A stretch of 64,000 nt of DNA, from assembly GCF_002999335.1 (NCBI RefSeq), contig NW_020312082.1, positions 1 through 64,000 on the forward strand, given 5' to 3'. The notes under the pieces were generated by a model, which saw only the letters and a program-made list of their open reading frames with translations, was not told where the DNA came from and did no database searches. How positions within the stretch are numbered: position 1 is the stretch's first letter; each line of letters begins with the position of its first letter. This DNA comes from Cyclospora cayetanensis (taxonomy: Eukaryota > Apicomplexa > Conoidasida > Eucoccidiorida > Eimeriidae). This document shows, in pieces, positions 1 to 10,886 of this stretch. A program made the translations under genes and the position numbers.

Positions 1-537
1 CCTGTATGCAGTTGGTATCGATCTACAGCTACGGACCATGACAGTTAAAAGGTGAGGGGCAAGATCTTGCGAGCTAGGCTACTTTTCACCACTTTTTAGT
101 ACACTGATTCACGGAGCTAAATTCAGTAAAGATTTGAGGGTTTGGTCTGTTCGCTCGTATTGCACAGACTCGAGTAATTGCTTTGTCGTTTCGTACATCT
201 TTGACGCAACGTTGTATGCTTGTCAGTTAGATGCTGTGTACAACCAGCTATGGATGTTCCGAGTGCTTAGAGGGTGCGGTTGCGCGCACTTTGACTAACC
301 TGCTCTCCGTATTTTCGGAGTTTTGAGGAATGCAGGCAGGGAAAGGCGTACTTCTGCTCAAGACCAACCAAAGCCCTTCAAATCTGCATCGAATCTCGAG
401 TAAGACGTTTTCATACCGAGACCTTAAATGAAGTGTTACTGTTCTACAGCTTGTGTGAAGACTTCAGCTGTAGTAATCCCTGAAAGCTGATGAGTGACTC
501 ATTAACATTAAAAACAACATTGAAGTTTTTCTCCTTT
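1..537. other. No gene recognised at left edge
   Basis: I see no open frame with splice signals or recognisable motifs here. The stretch may be intron or spacer next to the minus-strand exons that start at 538. Confidence 0.4.
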
Positions 538-933
538 CTAGAAAGGGACCTCATAAAGTAGTTCTTTGGCGGTACGAGGGAGGTACAGAACGGGGTACCT
601 GTTCAACAGGCCTATCCCATCTTCGAGTGCTTGTCCATCCTTATGGCCTCCATCTTTTTTGTTCGAGAGGACGTGATCGATATATTCTGTAAGCATTTGA
701 TCAACTGACATTTTATGCCTGTACAATAGCTATGCTACTGAGTTCACACCAGCTTGTAGGCAAGCCTTTGCTGCGCTAACGGCCTCTGTGCCACCATTCA
801 TTTCCATCGCCACAAGGTGCATTTTAACGATACTGGCTGGGCGATATCGAAACCGGTCAACTGTCGAAGAGAAAAGTGGAATTTTCTCCATCCTCCGCCC
901 CTGCATGAGAGGAGAGGAGTTGCATAAAGCCAT
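538..933 (-). pseudogene. Minus-strand reading frame interrupted by one TAG (function unknown)
   Basis: Two open segments, 933-730 and 729-538, lie in the same minus-strand frame and are separated only by a single TAG codon at 732-730. Together they span about 131 codons. A strong pyrimidine-rich acceptor (CTCCTCTCCTCTCATGCAG) precedes the ATGGAG near 898, so the upstream segment may start as an internal exon. The second segment contains the helix-like stretch MSVDQMLTEYIDHVLSNKK and ends near a possible GTACCC donor. The TAG could be a true inactivating stop, a sequencing error, or the mark of a very short intron (GTGTGAAC...GTACAG, about 31 nt), which would be unusually small. I do not recognise the family. 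An alternative frame of the first segment is also open for about 30 codons. Confidence 0.3.
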
Positions 934-1118
934 GCATTACTACGAGTTGTAACAGCCTATCCAAAGTTTCCTTGAGGTTTCGCTTGGTTCGCACTCAACA
1001 CAAACCTTTGCGAAAGATTTTCAGTGGATTTAAAGAGAGGATTTGCCTTCCCTTGCCCGCTTCCTTCCCATTTCTGGACATCAGGGGAAAAAAACAGCTA
1101 GGGGCAGCGTCATCATAC

Positions 1119-1189
1119 CCTCCAAGTACTCCAAACATTGAAAGCTGGTTTCGCATGGCATCTAGCACAAATACAAAATATTGAATATC
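1119..1189 (-). CDS. Candidate internal exon, unknown protein
   Basis: A 71-nt minus-strand exon is bounded by a CACAG acceptor before 1189 and a GTATGA donor after 1119. It encodes DIQYFVFVLDAMRN followed by QLSMFGVLGG, a plausible hydrophobic helix, and exits in phase 2. The next strong acceptor in this direction is at about 909, so it may belong to the same gene as the segment at 538-933, but joining it in phase 2 puts that exon in a different frame from the one described there. The family is not recognised. Confidence 0.3.
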
Positions 1190-1216
1190 CTGTGTCGAGC
1201 TAACAGTACATTGCAA

Positions 1217-3760
1217 TCAATTAGCTACAGAAGAAGGCAAACCAATGGGCTGGTTTCTCACTAGCATTTAGTAGAGTATAACCGGTGTTCCTAAAAATTT
1301 CTGAAGTGCAAGTTAACCCGCTACTCTAGGTAGCATCACGCGTGCCTCTACTGTGAGGCCAGGAAGTCTGAGGGGAGCTGGCAGTGGAATAAGAAAGGTT
1401 TTGAAGAAGCATTCAAAAACGTGCAATTTTCGTGCAAAGCCTGGAGTCGTGCTTCCCTACAAGACCTTTGATGAAGCGGGAGAGCAGGGCTAACATAAAA
1501 TAGTACGCTGCATGCTATGCATCTTTAGTAAAGTACATTACAGCTGACACTGACAATCAAAATATAAATGGATTACGATTTACATACATCAAATAAATCA
1601 TTCATGCGTTTTCTTTCTAATAGGACGCTTAAGAGATTGGGCACTGCTATAAGCAATCCGTGGCGTCCAGTACTTTGCGAGTCAAGACTCTTCTCTTCAT
1701 GTAAAGAGCGGACAGCGTTAGGCTGCATGTGTTGCTAGAAGGTAATGAACCAACACTGTAGTCACTGTCCTTTCGCTAGCTTTCCTCGCAGTTGGAGGCA
1801 CGCTCTAGGCCGTAACCCCTTCATAATCACCACTGAGCATTTCTAAGAGCCCTGAAGATTAAGGACAAGGGCTGCGAGGTTTGACTGCAGCCCCAAAGGG
1901 CGTTAAAGCTTCAGGCACTACAGCTCTTGTGCAATCCTAACGCCACCCTCTACCGACCCAGGCTTCCAAAAAGTCTGCTCTTGGGATGGCGCCCATCGAC
2001 GGTTTCGGGTGCTGCGCCGAGTCTCCCTCAGGCGATAGATTTGCAAGGATCTCCAATGCGGGCTGGTTGCACGGGTGTGGAAAAGCAACACTGGAACACC
2101 ACTTTACTTATCCTTCCTTAACACCCCCGCAAATCCTACCTCGGAAAGGGATAAATATAGTTTCTGGTTTTGATAAAGAATTCATATGCACCTTAGACTT
2201 CAACCCTTGCGTCGAAGATTTTTGTAACAAGAAGCGATTGAGTGCTTAGTAAGGACAAATGATTACTGGGAAAGTCAACCCTTCAAGAACTGGTCGGTCG
2301 TTTGAGAATGGGGTCTGCGCCCCCTGTTGCAGGCAAGCCACCTTGAGAAACAGGAAAAAGAGTCTCCTTTTTCACCGAATGAGCGTTATGCTTGCCCTAG
2401 CTACAAGCATCTAGCTGAATGATGTACTTTTATAAATTGTTCATTGCACAACCTTGTCTTGTTCAGCCTAACTATGGACAATAGCATTTATTTGTAAAGT
2501 GGTATGGAAAACGTCCTTTCCACAATCAGCCTTGTCACGCAAAATCCTTATTCATCTATGCTAGAATTCATGATGCACCTGCACTAACACTCCTTAGGCG
2601 CTAAAGGCTCTGACAGGCTGTGGCTGTGCAGCGCACCTAGTTCCTTAGGTGTTCATGTGGAGAGCGAGACTTGAGTTGCGACAAAAGCAGCTGGAGGAGG
2701 GGTTGTAACTCGCTTTGCTATAGCTTGCCTTGCACGCAGCAGTGCGTGCAGATCCAATCTTTAATGACCGAACAGTCTTCAAAGGTTGATTTCTTATTAG
2801 TGAATGTTTGCTGGAGCATTCAAGCGCTTCAAGTGATGATGGTTTTCATGTGTGTGCTGGATTCTAACGTGCAAGCGTGCATCAGCCGGCCTAGTGAACG
2901 TGAAAACTTGATTCCCTACCAACAATGAATTCTTGATCTGTTGGAGCAGGGTTGAAAGGGGATGAAATATTGATTTTTTCTCGACGTAGACTTTACATTT
3001 GTGTTTAGCAAGTCGTAGAGCAGGCATATACATTGGGGTTTCCACAAGAGTGCACCAGCCTACAGTGGAAAACCCTGGTACTGCATCGCGTCGAAGAAGA
3101 TTAACACGGCAACTGCATCCTTAAGTAAGCGCTGTTTCAAGAAATGATTGTCGCACGAGCCTGCGTCGTGGAGGGTGGCATTAGGATTGCAAGGGAGTTA
3201 CCTGTCGTAGAGCTGTGGCGACTGTTGGGGCTGCGTTCAAGCATTGTAATACTTTTTGTTTTCAAAGGCCTACAACGCCATGCAAGATTGGGTATTAATT
3301 GGGGCTCCCAAGCTACTTCGCGGATACATGTGGCGTCTGGTAAGGGTGCAGCTGGGTACCATACGACCTTTGTGCGGTCCGCGTGGCGCACATCGGCGCA
3401 TAATAGTGGATGTACGGCGGAGTGCCTACACGGACTACTGCAGCATCAAGGTGTCTACAGTCTTGAAGTCTTTGACTGCTAGCACATAGCATCACTTGCT
3501 GCAGATGTAAACACATATACCAGCATCTTCAGTAACTACTCTGCTAAGGCAACATCTCATCGTTCGCGATGTTACCATTTCAGCGAATTTCATCATCGTG
3601 ACCGCAAGTAAGCCTCAGCAAAAGAATTGCTTCGAAGTCTAAAATAATAGTTTGCACAGAGGTTATAGAAATGCACCAGCAACGGCAATAGATGGTCAAT
3701 TTAGCTGGACCACCGCCACCTGATGCTGCTGCTGCGTCTTTAAGGGGTCCCCAGCCCCAT
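1217..3760. other. No supported gene
   Basis: Several open frames of 60-112 codons occur on both strands around 1.9-3.5 kb and overlap one another. None has convincing splice sites, a domain, or composition that distinguishes it from chance. Part could be intron or UTR of the flanking minus-strand genes. Confidence 0.4.
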
Positions 3761-4582
3761 TTACTTACTTAAAAGATTTGCGATGCCATTACTTCTCTTC
3801 CGTTGTTGTGAGACTCTACTTCTGGGCTGATAGATACCGGGTGTGTTACCAATATCCCGGCGTCTCCGAGCAACCGTTTCGCTGGTATCTCTGGATTTAA
3901 GGGTCTGTAGCAACTGTCGCTGCTGACTCTGAAGGCGTTGCTGCGAGATGGAAGCCTTGGAGCGTGTCAGTGCTCCAGGCGCGCTTAATCTCCTATGCAG
4001 TATCCTACCTGTGGAGGCGCTACTAGTATCAGTTTGCGAGGCTGTTCGGTTATCAATAATTCCAACACCGGGGCTACTGGAGTCCCAAGCTTCAGCACTA
4101 GCTAGGCATCGCTCTTGTTGCTTTCGTTGCTGTCGCATGCAGAGGGCTTCCCCAGGCACACCTTCACCCCCCCGTATAGTGAAGGCGGCTTGGTACTTCT
4201 TCGGCTTCGCTGCTGGAGATGCTGCGGCGAAAGGCACGATTGCGGAGGCCCCAGTTCTTAAAGCAGTAGCAGACGCAACGGTAGCCTCGGTGGCTGTGGC
4301 TGCAGTCGAGAAAACAAAATCACTAGTGAAAGAAGCTGCCGCATGGCTTCTCTCCAGAAGAGTTGTGTGGCCGATATTAGAAGCGTCAGCAGGCTGGCTT
4401 TGAGAGCCGCCACCTTCTGTAGCAGCAGACGCGGTAACAGCAGTGAGGTCGCATGCTGCAGCAGAACGGGCCTTGGGATCTGCCAGTAACAGCTTCCGGA
4501 TCACTTCATCAGACACGAACCCTCCACAGAAGAATACAACCCGCTCCCAGAGCCACGGAGAAGGCAATTCAGTCTCCAAGCC
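3761..4582 (-). CDS. Last exon of an unrecognised minus-strand gene
   Basis: An open exon of 274 codons including the stop follows a long pyrimidine-rich tract ending in AAG, so translation enters in phase 0 near 4582 (the upstream in-frame TTG is not a credible start). It begins with an ordered-looking stretch, LPSPWLWERVVFFCGG then FVSDEVIRKLLLADP, and becomes Ala/Ser/Thr-rich and finally Gln/Arg-rich with basic patches (RRRRD, SQQRKRS). The low-complexity tail is typical of coccidian proteins. The region just upstream (4.6-5.0 kb) is C/T-rich on this strand and looks like intron. The antisense 151-codon frame at 3948-4403 is a shadow. No family is recognised. Confidence 0.45.
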   Translation of the reverse strand, partial: GLETELPSPWLWERVVFFCGGFVSDEVIRKLLLADPKARSAAACDLTAVTASAATEGGGSQSQPADASNIGHTTLLERSHAAASFTSDFVFSTAATATEATVASATALRTGASAIVPFAAASPAAKPKKYQAAFTIRGGEGVPGEALCMRQQRKQQERCLASAEAWDSSSPGVGIIDNRTASQTDTSSASTGRILHRRLSAPGALTRSKASISQQRLQSQQRQLLQTLKSRDTSETVARRRRDIGNTPGIYQPRSRVSQQRKRSNGIANLLSK

Positions 4583-5156
4583 CTTCGACACAGACAAGTA
4601 AAAAGAGACAGAAAAGCATATGCAGACTAATGTATGATACCGAGAAAAACAGACAGAAAGACGATAAAATAACCGCAGTGATGGGGCAATGATGAGATTA
4701 GAAAAAGCACTGCGTATACTGTGGGAGGCTGGGGCAGAAACACGGCTGCATAAAGCGGCATTGAGCTACAGAAACCGATAGATGCAAGGTGCCAGGAAGG
4801 CAAGGCAGGGGCGCATCAAGGCATAAAATGAAGGCACAAAGCACAGCAGTCAGGAGCAAACAGAAGCTCTCTTTAGAGGCTGGCCAAAGCGATGAAAATA
4901 GCAGCAGATGGGTGGAAGGAGAGAAAGGCACAAGAGGTAAAGTTGGAGGGTGCATTCGAAGTACGGTGGTTTAGGGCGAGGTGTCCTTTGTCACCAATGA
5001 GCTATCGGGGTGTAATGTCCTATTATGAAAAGTTGAGACCGATTCATTGGCAACTAGCCAACACCACAGGAGTGCGAACGAGCTCGGTATGAGGAGTGCA
5101 GCCCGTGAGGGGTGTCCTTTGCTTCAGCAGAGCGTTTAGAGAGGCGTCCCACCTAC

Positions 5157-5644
5157 CGGCTCGAATAGACCCCTCTCAGTCGCGAAGCGGAAGATACTCG
5201 CGAGGAGGCAGGCGAACCGGAGCCCATGATTCATGTATCTGGTCACCAGACGGAGCGCAACAGCGAAAGAGATGCTAGTGCCAAATAAAGAAGGCCTAGA
5301 AGAGCAGCCAAGAGTGATAAGAGAGAAGCAGGATAGAAGAATGGCAGAGGGGCCGCCAAAATTACCAAGAGCTCAGCACTAGAGAGCTACACACACTAGA
5401 GATACACAATAAGGGATGCAGAAGGAAGCTGGGCTCAGGAAAAGATCAGCACTTTGACCAACATGACGGAGACGGAGCCAGTCGTCGGGGAAGGTGAGTT
5501 GAAGAAATTGAGGTGTGAATCGTCGGGAAGATGTACCGGAGGTGTGCAAGCTCGTGAAAGAAGACTCCCAGCTGCGTCGACAGTTGCAGCAATTCTTGCG
5601 GCCTCTGCAGCTGTCTTACGCGAATTCTGATGCAATAAGACCAC
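5157..5644 (-). CDS. Candidate exons of a minus-strand gene (possible UVRAG/Atg14-like)
   Basis: Two exon candidates are seen. The first (about 5644-5453) follows a CCTCAG acceptor and can read RVRQLQRPQELLQLSTQL then GVFFHELAHLRYIFPT. The second (5274-5157) lies between a CTAG acceptor and a GTAGGT donor and can read AVALRLVTRYMNHG then LRFACLLASIFRF. The pairing of a helix ending in an 'L-IFPT' turn with a later 'AVALRLV' helix is reminiscent of the UVRAG/Vps38/Atg14 family of PI3-kinase complex subunits, but this is only an impression. Both exons are open in another frame too, so the frame choice is uncertain. A further small exon may lie at 6240-6312, with a perfect GTAAGT donor. These may or may not join the exon at 3761-4582. 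Confidence 0.28.
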
Positions 5645-7002
5645 CTGAGGCTAGCGTTGCGGCTGCTGTTCTTGCTTTTCAGTGGACTGCTGCGCAGTGC
5701 TGCTGTGTCAGCTCTTACTTGGGCGTCGTTTTTGCTGTGTTTCCTTTCGGGTTCATGCTTGTGCAGCTCGTCGGGATCTTGATTCCTACGTATGCAGTAC
5801 CAGACCTTGGAACATCACTGCTATAGGAGCGTACACATCACCTCCACCCAGTAACTTCGATCTATAAAGCAAAGAGAGACAGTTGGAAAGGCTCACTTGT
5901 TGCTCAAAGGTTTCCGTATGACGGAGCCGGCCTTGGGGTGTTGGGGGTTCTGCTCAGCGAGGACGAAATAACTGAAAAGAGAGGAAAAACGGCAGTAAAA
6001 ATGGAGACAGAGAAAGTCATTGGGAATGGAATAGGCAAAGCCTTAGGGTGAAGCGGCGTAGGGGGGCGTGGCGAACAACCACGGGAGGAAGTACCACAAG
6101 AAGAGGGCAACCAATTCGGGTGCAGTGAGGGCTCTCGTCTTCGGCTCTATGGGCACTACAAATACTGAAATGTGCGTTATATCAACAATTTCTAAACCCT
6201 CACTCCAAATCCCGAAGCCGTAAAGCCACAAACTTACCGAAAACCAAATTTTCTGCAGACAGGGATTCCATATTCGCAATGAAGATGATGAATAGAGGCA
6301 GCGGCTTGCTCCCTGTTTTTAAATTCAACCGTGGCGCCGTTCACCTGTGCATTCACCGAAGCTCATAGGCCGCAAACGCTATTTGCCCTCCACAGATCGT
6401 AGGCCCTTAGCCCAAATCTCGGTGGCTGTAGCTTATACATCAAATTGTACTCTTTTAAAAAGCGCTACACCGTATTGGCGAAAAGAGATGCCTCACATAT
6501 ATGAGAGCCCTCACCTTAGCAGACTTGAAGGTGTAATAGGATCCCTCGTCCAGCCGACAACGCGTTACTGTCCCAGCTGCGCGCAGATGCCGACGTAACA
6601 GTTGAGATCCTCACCAAGCAGCAGACAGAGATAGCAGAGAGAGAGAAGCCCGTGACTCAGCATAAGGAGAGGAGCAGAAAGGAACGAACGTAACCGCAGC
6701 ACAGGCAGGAAATGACATAATACACGGATACAGAAGTAAACTTGGGTTGGCCACGCCCCAGCAAATTCAACCGCGAGCAATCGGGGCCATATCCGCTTAG
6801 TGCAACTAGACGCAGCTTGTGCACGAGAAATCACATAAACTAGAGAAAAGGTTGCACTGAAACACCGCGTAGAATCTTACATGCATTCAAGTTGCCCCAC
6901 ACATGCAAGCAGAAGCTGGTACTAATCTTGCAGTTTTCTTCGCTTGCCTAGAGCACCCTGAGTATTATTTTTGATGGTTCCGCGTTGGTCTGGTATCTCT
7001 GT

Positions 7003-7840
7003 CTACATCTTTAAGATGTTGCCTCCATGTACATGTCTTCGCTGCTTACTGCGTTGCTCTAGCGCTGGGGAGAACTGAGTGTCTAGGAGCCTCCTTGACT
7101 GGTACCGTGGATGCTGCCCATGCTGTTTGTGTAACTCATATTCCTTCTCCTTCAGCTGATCGCGGGCTTTTCGCACCTCGTCAGGGGCAGCCAGCATCGC
7201 TGCTGCTGCCGCTGCAAGTGCATCAGTGGGCAGTTCCAAGTTGGGGTTCTTGCTGCCGTTGTTTCCCCATAGAGATGCTGCCGCAGCAACCGAACGGTGG
7301 TGTGTGACTGTCGCTGCACTGTGATGCGGTGTTTGAATACCAGAAGAAGGCTTCACGGGCTTGCCGTGGTGGTTAGGATTCTGTAATTGGTCGTGCTGTT
7401 GCTGCTTCGAAGGTTGGTGCTCCTCGTCGCATGGCCTCTGAGAAGCTCTGTGGCGTGACCCGCTGGTTCCTGACGGAGCGATGAATGCAGATGTTAGAGC
7501 GCACACGGCCACATATGACTGCCCTGGTTATCCCTGCTTAGTAGCTACCGCTTCTACGCATACGGCAGTTACCGCTGGTTCAATTTCTTTCGGAAGCATC
7601 CCCTACCAACAGGAGACTCTCACCTAAAGTCTTACTTGATGATAAGTATTTGGTGCTCATTTTCCTTTTATCGGTGCTGTTTGATTCAACGCAGGCCCTT
7701 TTGTGGATGTGAGACCCAGAAATTTCAAGGCCAAGCATGCTGCTGCTCTTTGTGGTGCAGCTTGCATCGGCTTCAGTGGATGCCACGACGGTGCCACTAG
7801 AATGAGCTCGGTTGCTGTCGAAGGGCCTCAATGGCGACAT
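7003..7840 (-). CDS. Hypothetical protein, about 249 aa, two exons
   Basis: An ATG at 7840 opens a 78-codon exon ending at 7607 before a GTAGGG donor. An acceptor (GGGCAG) at 7519 restores phase 0 and leads to a second exon, 7518-7003, giving about 249 residues. The first exon is Ser/Thr-rich. The second has a His/Gln-rich stretch, an Ala run (DALAAAAAAMLAAPD) and a charged, probably coiled-coil C-terminus with KARDQLKEKEYELHKQHGQ. Because TAG precedes the ATG in frame, 7840 could be a real start; an acceptor (GCGATAG) directly upstream means it could also be an internal exon. No family recognised; I infer no function. Confidence 0.4.
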
Positions 7841-10800
7841 TTCCTATCGCAGTAGCTCCTGGACAAGGCGCCCCCAACTTGACTGGCGATACCACTGCGT
7901 TGCCCGCGAAGAAGTGAAACGGCCAAGAACACGGTGATCTGCTGGGGGTGTCTGTATTGGGCTTCCTGACAGGAAATTGACAGAATCATTAAACCTGATG
8001 AAAACTTAATGAGTAACTGCGCTGTTCCTGCTGGTTTTCCCAGGCCCCATCCCCAGGGATCTAGAGGACACAAGGAATCACTTGCATCAAAATTGTAAGG
8101 TTTGTGCAGTGCCACAAAAATCCTTGCAAAGACCTCCTGCGGACTGATATGAGCGTATGTATACCTGGAAAGGGCAAAGAAGTCGTCTCATTTAAAAGCC
8201 TATGGAATAGGGCCTAAGATCTGGGGCTTCAAGTGGAGAGAACGAGAAGCTCCGTAGAAAACAGTAGAGCCACATCTATGTCCTTACTCCCCATTCTCAG
8301 CGATGTGAACTATAGGGGATTTTCTTCTAGAGCCCTTTTAGCTGCAAAGCACGAACCGTTAAGTGGACATCCGGAGGTCACTCCTCTGGAGCCTCATGCG
8401 GTGATTGGGGCAGAAATAGAGGCGGGCTTGCCGAAATCGCTGGAAACAAGGAAAATTGTGGAGAATATGGGGAATTACACAACAAGATGACGTACCGGAG
8501 CAGAAACAGCCGCATCAATATCGAGTGGCTAGCTGCGCCCTATTCTGAGCTCCCGGAGATGCGTTCGCTCAGGCTAGGGACTTTTCAGAAAATACCTGTA
8601 CCACAAAAATTCGAAACTTTATATGGAAAACTGTGGAAAAGCAAGTGATGGAACTTGGAAGAAGGTACAATTATGCTCGGACATCTAGAAGCTTGGACAG
8701 CTGAGATAACACATGGGCAAAACGAGCAGTAACAACAAGAATACAGAAGAAATGAGCCACGACGAGCATTAAAAATCATATTTGCGCCACACAGTAGCGC
8801 TACATTGATCTGTTAAGCAGTGTATCGGCTGTTTGGAAAACTCGGGCCCCCCAGCTGAGGTGGCAAAAAAGTTTTCAGTGCATGCAGTGGAGCACCGCTT
8901 TTCCCTGGAGCATAGACAACCTAAAAACCTAAGCTTTAAAGCGAAAGCAATAAGTAAACTCCTGGGAGAAGCATCTAATCCCAGGGCATGAAAGCACAAG
9001 TAAGAAGGGGGCCACATTGAAAAGGCGTGAAGACATACATGCAGAGAAATGTGGTTGTGTCCAAAGACAGAAGAACTGATATGGGCACTGCCGGTTTGTT
9101 TGTCTGTTGTCTGGAAGATATTTTGGCAATGGTTGGCCTCAGCCACACCGTGTAACGGATCGTGTTTTCGCTTGCCATGGTCTGTATGTACTTTTGAAAT
9201 CCACGGCGGCTCTGCTAAATTTCGGGCACTGAAAGGGTCCAGACTTTAAGAACAAGCTCACATAAGTGAAGCGAGGACACAAAAGGGTACATGCGAAGAA
9301 AGACGGAGACAGAAAAGAGCTCATCAGCCCACAATAGGTGCACAGTGCAATCAGATATAATTATGCCTCAGAGTGTATGTTCATCGAGAAAATAGGGCTG
9401 CCATCATAAGAAAGAAGGTAAGAGCCTCGCAGCGCCACAATACTAGAGATGGCAGGGTAATAACTGAGCGCCCAACGGAGAGGAAGAAGCATCAGGCCCT
9501 GGGTTCTACCAACACAGACCTAACTGCGGCTATCGTGGTCTTGGTGCATGTCTGGCATGGATTGATCGCGTTGTGTTTAGACTTCTGGGGCCTACAGGGT
9601 TTGGACGGCCAAGTTGCTGCAAATAGTGTATGGATCGAATTTGTTTGCTCATGCTGTAAACGCGAATGGCGAGCTTTCCGCAGAATAAGATATTAAGCCA
9701 TGCGAATTTATTTTTCTGTTTGTGTGTAGTGATTCCGAGCACTTAATCTGAGAGAATCTTGCGGTCTAATGTGCTATGCTATTCTTGCACACCTGAAGAG
9801 ACACCAACGGACGATGAGCCACGAGCACGATACAAAAGCAATGTCCAGATCGATTCGCTGGTGTGTTGCGACACCTGTTCCGCGCTTCTGCCTCAAGAAT
9901 CCTTGATGCCAGAGATCTGGTAGCCCCCTGAATTAACTTTACTTGGCGGACATTCTTGCTAGATACAACATGAATTATGAAGAAGCACTAACAGGGTCTG
10001 CAGATACTCGTGTCAGTCTTATTGCTCGTACGGAAAAAACCCTAGTATTTATTCTTCTTGCTCTCCCTGGTACTGCTCAATGTTGTTCCCTCTGCAAGCA
10101 GGGGACATAGGAAGGAGATATTTCGCTCCAGTCTCCTTAAAGTGTGCAGCTCAGTCCGAGCGGTGAGACGAGTCAAGGCGCCAGCTACCCCGAAGCTGAG
10201 TCTGCACTGAACTTGAAGCCCTTGAGACCACACATCCGCGATTAGCGGTCGTGTGCACAGATGCCTCGATTGATCCACAAAGTCGACAAATTCCTCGAAA
10301 CTCTGCTCAATAACACTTTAAGCCACAAAATAGCTATAAAGATAATTTGAAATAGTGAAGATATGCAAAATTGCACTTAATCTATAGAATTACAAACAAG
10401 AACGCACGGCCCTAGTGGGGCCCTTGTTTAGGGGCCCAACGCAGGTGACTGCTTCGAAACTGAGAGGGGGGAGAAAGAGGGAATGGAAGAGCCGTATGTT
10501 TGAGTCAAGTTGGTTTCATGCTTATTGGAAGAAAACATTGTACCTAAAACGCTAAGACAAGAAAAATCGAATACCCTACGTCACCGCGGTTGTACTCAAT
10601 CTGGAGCCATCATCAGATAGATCTCGTTCATATACTGCCGCCATTGTCTAATAGCCATGTGACAGTAACTTCATTCGGGCCCTAGGGGCAAGCCTGGCGA
10701 AGCTGTTGACCCTTTTAGGGGGCTTCTTGAATCCAGTTCGACAGGGGTTTCCCTCTGTCCCGAGCACCCATTTCTTACTGAGGGCCTTCCCAGTAGCTGT

Positions 10801-10886
10801 ACAATTTCGTCATTAGAGATATGATCTATTCGCCACCCTTTCAAGCCTGAGGTTCGGTCGGCATGGCGCCTAGGATCTTTCCTTAA
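7841..10886. other. Region without a confidently supported gene
   Basis: Several frames of 60-125 codons occur on both strands. The most protein-like is a plus-strand frame at 8233-8490, which starts only at GTG and has no clear splice context, and a minus frame at 10042-10278. I cannot support any of them as genes. The last few hundred bases should contain the promoter and 5' UTR of the REV3 gene. Confidence 0.4.
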
